From contig NZ_JAKCFB010000034.1 in assembly GCF_024198235.1 (NCBI RefSeq), forward strand, positions 30,374 to 94,373: a DNA stretch of 64,000 nucleotides, in the 5' to 3' direction. The notes under the pieces were generated by a model. The model was not told the DNA's origin and did no database searches. It saw only the letters and a list, made by a program, of their open reading frames with translations. Of this stretch, positions 59,188-64,000 are shown in pieces. The DNA comes from Myxococcus dinghuensis. GTDB lineage: Bacteria > Myxococcota > Myxococcia > Myxococcales > Myxococcaceae. The position numbers were made by a program, and so were the translations under genes. How positions within the stretch are numbered: position 1 is the first letter of the stretch; every line of letters begins with the position of its first letter.

Positions 59188-62100
59188 TTGCACGCCTTCC
59201 ACCCCGCCGTGTCCACGTCCGGCCCGGTGAGGGACCCGACGTCCTTGAGCACGGCGAGCTCGCGCCGGGCCCCGTCCACGTCGCCGAAGCGGCAGCGCAG
59301 CGCGGCCAGGTTGAGGCGGGCCTTGTCGTAGGTGGGGTCGGAGTCCATGGCCTTGGCGTAGGCGGCGCGCGCGCCCATGGCGTCACCCATGTTGAGCAGC
59401 GCCCAGCCCAGCGCGGAGTGCGCCGACGCCTTGGTGTCCTGCAGCTCCGTCACCCGGCCGAACGTCAACTGCGCGATGCCGTACTGGCGCGCGTCCAGGT
59501 AGGCCATGCCCAGCGTCTCCAGGGACTCGATGCTGAGCGTGCGCTCGGCCTTCTTGCGCAGCTCGTCCAGCGCGGCCGGCTGCATGGGCGCGCCCGGCTG
59601 CGGCACCGGCAGCGCGGCCTGCTCGGAGCGGGCGCGGCAGCCCACCACCGCGGCGTTGAACACCTCCAGCGACTCCGCGCGGGACAGACACGCCTTGAAG
59701 GCCTCCTCGGAGCGGGCCTTGAGCGGGCCCACCTGCTCCTTCACGGCCGCCTGGAACTGCTGCGTCTCCGCGCCGGACAGGCCCGCGGGCACCGGCGTCG
59801 CCTCCACCACGTCCGCGATGTGGCCGTATGCCAGCGCCAGCCGCCACAGCGAGGCCACCGCCCACTCGGGGTAGCCCAGCGACGCGGCCTGCGTGTAGAT
59901 GCCCTCCAGGCTCTGCAGCGCGGCGACCTTCTCCTCCACCTTGTCCGCCGGCAGGTCCTTGTAGCCCCGGTAGAGGATCTCCCCGAGGTACCACAGGCCC
60001 TTGGCCGCCTCCTCCGTCTGGCCGTTGGGGCCCTGCACCGCGGTGGTGAGCGTGGACACGAGCGCGTCCGCGTTGGACGTGGGCGCCGTGGTGGCCTGCA
60101 CCTCGGCGAGCACCGCCGCCGCGCCCGCGTTGCGCGGGTCGAGCTTCAGCGCGGCGTCCGCCGCCAGCTTCGCGCGCGGGTAGTCCTTCGCCTTCAGCCG
60201 CGCCTCGGCCAGGAGCACCAGCACCTCCGCCTTGCGCGCGCCGGCGACCTCGGACGCCGTCTCCAGGTTGCGCGCGGCCTCCTTGTACTCGCCCAGCGCC
60301 ATGCGCAGCCGGGCGCCGGCCAGCCACCCGTCCACGCCGGCGATGTCGCCGCCCAGCTTCTGGCCCACCTGCTCGAACCAGGTGGCCGCCTCGCCGAACG
60401 CCGCGGCCTCCGCCGCGTGCCGGCCCAGCGACAGGAGCACGTCCGACAGGTACTGGCTCTTGGGGTAGTCCTGCACCAGCTTGCCGCCCAGGTCGCGCTC
60501 GGCCTGCAGGTCGCGCTTCTCGCGCGCGGCGGCGAAGGCCCCGTAGAGCGCCTTCTCGCCGATGTCCGTGTTCTTGTTCTCGTCCGCGACCTTCACGAGG
60601 CCCTGGATGACGTCGCCCGTCTCCTGGGCGCTCTGCAGCGCCAGCTCGTCCAGCGCCTCCGCGCGGCTCTCCGTGAGGATCTTCTGCACGTCCGCGCGGA
60701 AGTTGGCCGGCAGCGGCGCGCCGAGGAACTTCTTGCCCGTCTCGTCCAGGCCCTTGAAGTCGTTCACCTGCCGGAGGCTGTCGAGCGCCAGGTTGCCGGC
60801 GACGGTGGCCTCCTTGTGCTGCGGGTGGGTGAGGGCGAAGGCGGTGAACAGCTCCGCCGCCTTGGGGTACTCACCGTCCTCGTAGTAGGCGCGCGCGATG
60901 TTGAACTTCACGTCCAGCGCGTTGGGGCTCTTGGGGTAGCGCGACACGTACTCCGCGCCCAGCAGCTTCATGGCCTGGCGCGCGTCCGCCACCTCGAAGG
61001 CGTTGCGCTTGAGCGCCTCCTCCTGCTTGAGGGTGGTGAAGTGCGCCAGGAGCGCCGCGTAGATGGCGTCCTCCTCGCCCTTGGCGTTCTTGGCCTTGGC
61101 CTCGTAGCGGGCCAGCTCCTCGAACTGGCGCGCCGCCTCCGGGAACTCCTTGCCGGAGTACAGCGCGTCCGCGCGGTTCTTCATCATCGTCCGCACGTAC
61201 TGCTCCGGGCGGAAGAGGCTCAGGTACGCCTCGTACGCCTCCGCGGTGCGCAGGTAGAGGTCCCGCTCGTCCTTCTTCTGCGCCGCCAGGTGCAGCTGGG
61301 TGGCCAGGTCGCGGCCCATCTCCTCCAGCTCCGCCAGCTGCTTCTTGCGGTCGGCCTCCACCAGCTCCGGGTCCGTCTTGCTCTGCACCGCGGCGCGCAC
61401 CAGCACGCGCAGGTCCTCGGGGTCCGGGAGCACCTTGCCCTTGGACGCCTTGAGCGCGTCGTAGAGCTTCTGGCTGCGCTCCAGGTCCATCTCCGGGTCG
61501 TGCTGGATCTCCATCAGCTTGCGCAGCGCGGGGATGGCCCACTCGTACTGCTGCTTGATGAAGTAGCGGTTGCCCAGCTTGTCCAGCGCGAGCGAGTACG
61601 TGGCCCGGCTGTCGCTGAGCTTCTCGAAGTAGTTGAGCGCGCCCTTGGCGGGGCGGGCCTCCGTGTAGCTGTAGACCAGGTCCAGCAGCGCCTCGCGCTT
61701 GACGTTGAGCGCCTTCTTCACGTCCACGCCCGGCAGGGGCGCGCTGGCCGCGGCGGCCTCGAAGAAGGTGACGGCCTCCGCGTGCTTGGCCTGGTTCACG
61801 CGAATCCAGCCCATCTTGTAGCGGGCCAGGTCGTGCACGGGGGACGGCGGCGCCTCGAGGATGGCCTGGTAGTGCTTCTCCGCCTCGACCAGGTCCGCCT
61901 TGTCGAAGAAGTGGTCGCCGAGGATCTGCTCCGCCTCCAGCCGCAGCGGGCTGTGCGCGTACTTGCGCGTCAGGTCGCCGAGCGTCTTGAGCATCTCGTC
62001 GAACTGGCCCAGCTCGCGCTGCTCGTGCGCCAGGTAGAACGTCACCTGGTCGCTGTCCTTGAAGTCCGGGAACTCACGCAGCAGGCGGTAGTAGAGCTGC

Positions 62101-62456
62101 ACCGCCTTCTGCTTCATGAGCCGCGTCTCCGGGGAGACGATGGCGCCGGTGGCGCCCTCCGGCCGCGACTCGGCCTGGAGGTAGTACACGTAGCGGCTCT
62201 TCTCGACGAAGAGCTCGGCCAGCCGGAACTGCAGGTCCGGCAGATATGGCGCGTTGCGGCTCTTGGAGATGAGCTTCTCCGTCTCGCCGATGGCGCGGTC
62301 CACCTTGAAGATGTCGCGCTTGAGCTTGGTGATGAGCTCCTCGCGCTCCTTGGCCTTGGAGACGATGGGGTTGAGGCCCGGGCCAGCGCGGCCCGCTCCT
62401 CCGGGAGCAGCCGCCAGCAGGGCGGCGGTGATCAGGCCGGTCAGGTGGCCGGTCAT
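59184..62456 (-). CDS. Large exported TPR protein (1090 aa)
   Basis: The largest gene of the operon. A signal peptide (MTGHLTGLITAALLAAAPGG) is followed by ~1050 residues of degenerate tetratricopeptide-like helical pairs over the full length (examples: LQFRLAELFVEKSRYVYYLQ; DQVTFYLAHEQRELGQFDEM; KFNIARAYYEDGEYPKAAELF; ASAHSALGWALLNMGDAMGARAAY). No enzymatic motif. It probably acts as a periplasmic scaffold for the coexpressed lipoproteins. The ATG overlaps the preceding gene stop by 4 nt. Similar large TPR proteins exist in myxobacterial gliding (GltD/AgmU-like) and sporulation (Nfs) machines; I could not establish orthology. Confidence 0.85.
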   Translation of the reverse strand: MTGHLTGLITAALLAAAPGGAGRAGPGLNPIVSKAKEREELITKLKRDIFKVDRAIGETEKLISKSRNAPYLPDLQFRLAELFVEKSRYVYYLQAESRPEGATGAIVSPETRLMKQKAVQLYYRLLREFPDFKDSDQVTFYLAHEQRELGQFDEMLKTLGDLTRKYAHSPLRLEAEQILGDHFFDKADLVEAEKHYQAILEAPPSPVHDLARYKMGWIRVNQAKHAEAVTFFEAAAASAPLPGVDVKKALNVKREALLDLVYSYTEARPAKGALNYFEKLSDSRATYSLALDKLGNRYFIKQQYEWAIPALRKLMEIQHDPEMDLERSQKLYDALKASKGKVLPDPEDLRVLVRAAVQSKTDPELVEADRKKQLAELEEMGRDLATQLHLAAQKKDERDLYLRTAEAYEAYLSLFRPEQYVRTMMKNRADALYSGKEFPEAARQFEELARYEAKAKNAKGEEDAIYAALLAHFTTLKQEEALKRNAFEVADARQAMKLLGAEYVSRYPKSPNALDVKFNIARAYYEDGEYPKAAELFTAFALTHPQHKEATVAGNLALDSLRQVNDFKGLDETGKKFLGAPLPANFRADVQKILTESRAEALDELALQSAQETGDVIQGLVKVADENKNTDIGEKALYGAFAAAREKRDLQAERDLGGKLVQDYPKSQYLSDVLLSLGRHAAEAAAFGEAATWFEQVGQKLGGDIAGVDGWLAGARLRMALGEYKEAARNLETASEVAGARKAEVLVLLAEARLKAKDYPRAKLAADAALKLDPRNAGAAAVLAEVQATTAPTSNADALVSTLTTAVQGPNGQTEEAAKGLWYLGEILYRGYKDLPADKVEEKVAALQSLEGIYTQAASLGYPEWAVASLWRLALAYGHIADVVEATPVPAGLSGAETQQFQAAVKEQVGPLKARSEEAFKACLSRAESLEVFNAAVVGCRARSEQAALPVPQPGAPMQPAALDELRKKAERTLSIESLETLGMAYLDARQYGIAQLTFGRVTELQDTKASAHSALGWALLNMGDAMGARAAYAKAMDSDPTYDKARLNLAALRCRFGDVDGARRELAVLKDVGSLTGPDVDTAGWKACK

Positions 62457-64000
62457 GGCGTTTCCTCGATGCAGCGGCTCTCGATGCGGACGCGGTACGA
62501 CTTGAGCTCGTCGTTCCAGTATTCGTTGTCGAAGCGGAAGGCGACGCTGGTGGGCGACATGAGCTGCTCGTCCTCCGGAGCCACCACCTTCGCGCCCTTC
62601 TTCACGCGCTCGTACAGCTTCAGGCCCACCTCGTACTCCATCAGGCGGACCTGCTCGGCGGCGCGCAGGAGCGTGTCGGCCTCCTGCCGCACCGCCTCCG
62701 CCAGCCGGGCGTCGTACACGCGCACGGCCTCCGCGCGGGACAGGTCATAGAGCTTGGTCAGGTGGGTGAAGAGCCGGTCGCCGAAGCTGCCGGCGTAGCG
62801 GCCCAGCCGCTCGCCCTCCAGGTCCAGCGTCTCCACGAAGCGCGCGGCGCGCTGGGTGCCGCCGTGCGAGTTGGCGGCGCGGCGCAGGCGCATGTCCTGG
62901 GTCAGGTCGTCGCGGTTGCGCACGGCCTCCAGCGAGTCCGCGAACCGGCGCGTCAGCTCCTTCGCCGCGCGCTTGGCGGGCAGGTAGTGGCACAGGTCGC
63001 GGTAGATGAGGGCGCGCAGGAGGTACTTGTCCGGCAGGAACTCGTCGCGGAAGGACGGCGCGTCCAGCGTGGTGAGGATGCCCAGCGACGCGCGCAGCTC
63101 GCCCAGCTTGTAGCGCGTCCACGCCTCCTCCAGGTAGAGGCTGGCGCGGCCCGGGTCCAGCTCCGGCAGCTTCACCAGTGAGTACGCCTCCAGCGCGCCG
63201 GTGAAGTCCGTGCGCTCGTAGCGCAGGCGCGCCACCGCGAGCGCGGACTCGTTGCGCGCCTCGCGGGTGAGCTTCTCGTCCTTCGTCAGGGAGAGGAAGT
63301 CGCTGATGAGGTCGTCGGTGGGCTCCTTCACCTGCTTGAGCCGCGTGACGAGCAGCGCGAACTTCGCGTGGCTGGCCTCCGCGCTCGTCTCGGAGAGCTT
63401 GGCGAAGTGCGTGTTGGCCCAGCGCTCGTTGCCCACGCGCAGGTCCACCAGGCCCTGCTGGTAGTGGGCATAGGCGCCGGTGTCCTCCGGCAGGAAGCCC
63501 AGGTCCAGCGCGCCGAAGACCTGCTCGTCGACCATCACCTCGTCGTGAGGGCGGTCCGTGAGCTGCTTGAGCGCGTCCAGCGCCTTGGGGATGACGTTGG
63601 GGTTGGAGCGCTCGCGGGCGATGCGCGCCAGGTAGGACGCGCCCGCGTGCGTCAGGCCCAGGTCGATGAGGCTCTTGGCCAGGAAGTACTGGCCCCAGGC
63701 GTAGTTGTCGTCCGTCTTGGCGGCGGACTCGAGCCACGCGAAGAGGGGACCGGCGGCCTTGCGCGGGTTGCCGTCGAAGTAGTTCTTGAGCGCCTCGTCG
63801 AAGACGCCGGGCTCCACCTTCTTCGGCGCGGAGGGAGGCGGCGCCTCGGCCTTCTCCGGCTTCTTCTCCGCGGACGCGGCGGCGGGCTCGCCCGGGGCGG
63901 ACGCGGCGGCCTCCGGCGTCCCGGACCTGCCCGGGGCGGGCGTGGTGGGCGCGGGCGCGGCGGCCGCCGGAGCGGGCTGGGTCGTCTTGCCGGCCGGGGC
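62453..64000 (-). CDS. TPR-like exported protein, partial (5' end outside window)
   Basis: The gene enters from the right edge; at least 515 residues are visible. The first ~60 residues seen are a low-complexity Ala/Pro/Lys/Glu linker, so the true start and any signal peptide are upstream of the window. The remainder is helical TPR-like (EALKNYFDGNPRKAAGPLFAWLESA; YFLAKSLIDLGLTHAGASYLARIA; SLYLEEAWTRYKLGELRASLG) with a charged C-terminal segment. It is the first gene of the visible operon, coupled to the 1090-aa TPR protein by an ATGA overlap. Function unknown; scaffold role inferred. Confidence 0.8.
   Translation of the reverse strand, partial: APAGKTTQPAPAAAAPAPTTPAPGRSGTPEAAASAPGEPAAASAEKKPEKAEAPPPSAPKKVEPGVFDEALKNYFDGNPRKAAGPLFAWLESAAKTDDNYAWGQYFLAKSLIDLGLTHAGASYLARIARERSNPNVIPKALDALKQLTDRPHDEVMVDEQVFGALDLGFLPEDTGAYAHYQQGLVDLRVGNERWANTHFAKLSETSAEASHAKFALLVTRLKQVKEPTDDLISDFLSLTKDEKLTREARNESALAVARLRYERTDFTGALEAYSLVKLPELDPGRASLYLEEAWTRYKLGELRASLGILTTLDAPSFRDEFLPDKYLLRALIYRDLCHYLPAKRAAKELTRRFADSLEAVRNRDDLTQDMRLRRAANSHGGTQRAARFVETLDLEGERLGRYAGSFGDRLFTHLTKLYDLSRAEAVRVYDARLAEAVRQEADTLLRAAEQVRLMEYEVGLKLYERVKKGAKVVAPEDEQLMSPTSVAFRFDNEYWNDELKSYRVRIESRCIEETP

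Noticed and set aside
59418..62750. A 1110-codon open frame on the + strand
   Set aside because: It is antisense to the large TPR gene and translates to Arg/Gln/His/Leu-rich low-complexity sequence; the - strand reading shows a signal peptide and TPR helices.
1..64000. CRISPR arrays, insertion sequences, prophage, tRNA or rRNA genes
   Set aside because: I found no regularly spaced short repeats, transposase, integrase or phage genes, and no tRNA- or rRNA-like stretch; the only long repeats are the three HmuY-encoding units.

Overview
The window is high-GC, gene-dense DNA whose content points to a myxobacterium of the Myxococcaceae (Myxococcus/Corallococcus-like). The best evidence is the hemG/pgoX - csgA - pdxH/fprA neighbourhood. 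There the short-chain dehydrogenase reproduces the M. xanthus C-factor CsgA so closely that, from the third ATG, its cofactor and catalytic residues fall at T6, R10, S135 and K155. A eukaryote-like Ser/Thr kinase, many lipoproteins, an AgmX/PglI-type protein and TPR clusters fit the same group. I see no tRNA, rRNA, CRISPR array, insertion sequence or prophage; this looks like chromosomal backbone with lineage-specific exported proteins.

Layout. 1-4.0 kb: end of bioB, then bioF and bioD, a 92-aa unknown protein and a class I/II aminotransferase, all on +. 4.0-8.2 kb (-): a coupled TPR protein and orphan periplasmic-binding lipoprotein, and GTP-type PEP carboxykinase. 8.4-12.5 kb: a DASS/SLC13 transporter whose 3' end overlaps miaE, a GNAT protein and an AgmX/PglI-like protein. 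12.8-18.5 kb: a Cys-rich lipoprotein, a patatin-like lipoprotein, a membrane protein, and gluQRS coupled to a PEGA protein. 18.6-22.0 kb (-): three tandem paralogues of an unrecognised exported family. 22.2-30.5 kb: metallophosphoesterase, GAF-adenylate cyclase, rlmN, a GCS2-type ligase and two lipoproteins. 30.7-32.7 kb (-): a LytS/LytT two-component pair preceded by a 40-aa membrane microprotein. 32.8-38.5 kb: hemG, csgA, pdxH, glgA, a Ser/Thr kinase and an LEA lipoprotein. 38.5-46.9 kb: a CorC/HlyC protein, a secretin-N-domain protein, an LVIVD lipoprotein, a WD40 protein, aat, a second LEA lipoprotein and a putative zinc peptidase.

46.9-55.2 kb is the most coherent system: a complete heme-uptake operon. 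A promoter overlapped by a 16/19 match to the Fur box precedes a 61-aa Com-like zinc-ribbon protein, a TonB-dependent receptor, a lipoprotein with three tandem HmuY domains, HmuS, HmuT, HmuU and HmuV. It ends in a T-tailed stem-loop. The triple HmuY protein and the zinc-ribbon leader gene are unusual.

55.2-64 kb holds an EamA transporter and then, on the - strand, a five-gene operon entering from beyond the right edge. It encodes two large exported tetratricopeptide proteins, two lipoproteins and a further TPR protein, every junction being a 4-nt ATGA or GTGA overlap. It probably encodes a cell-envelope complex, but I could not name it.
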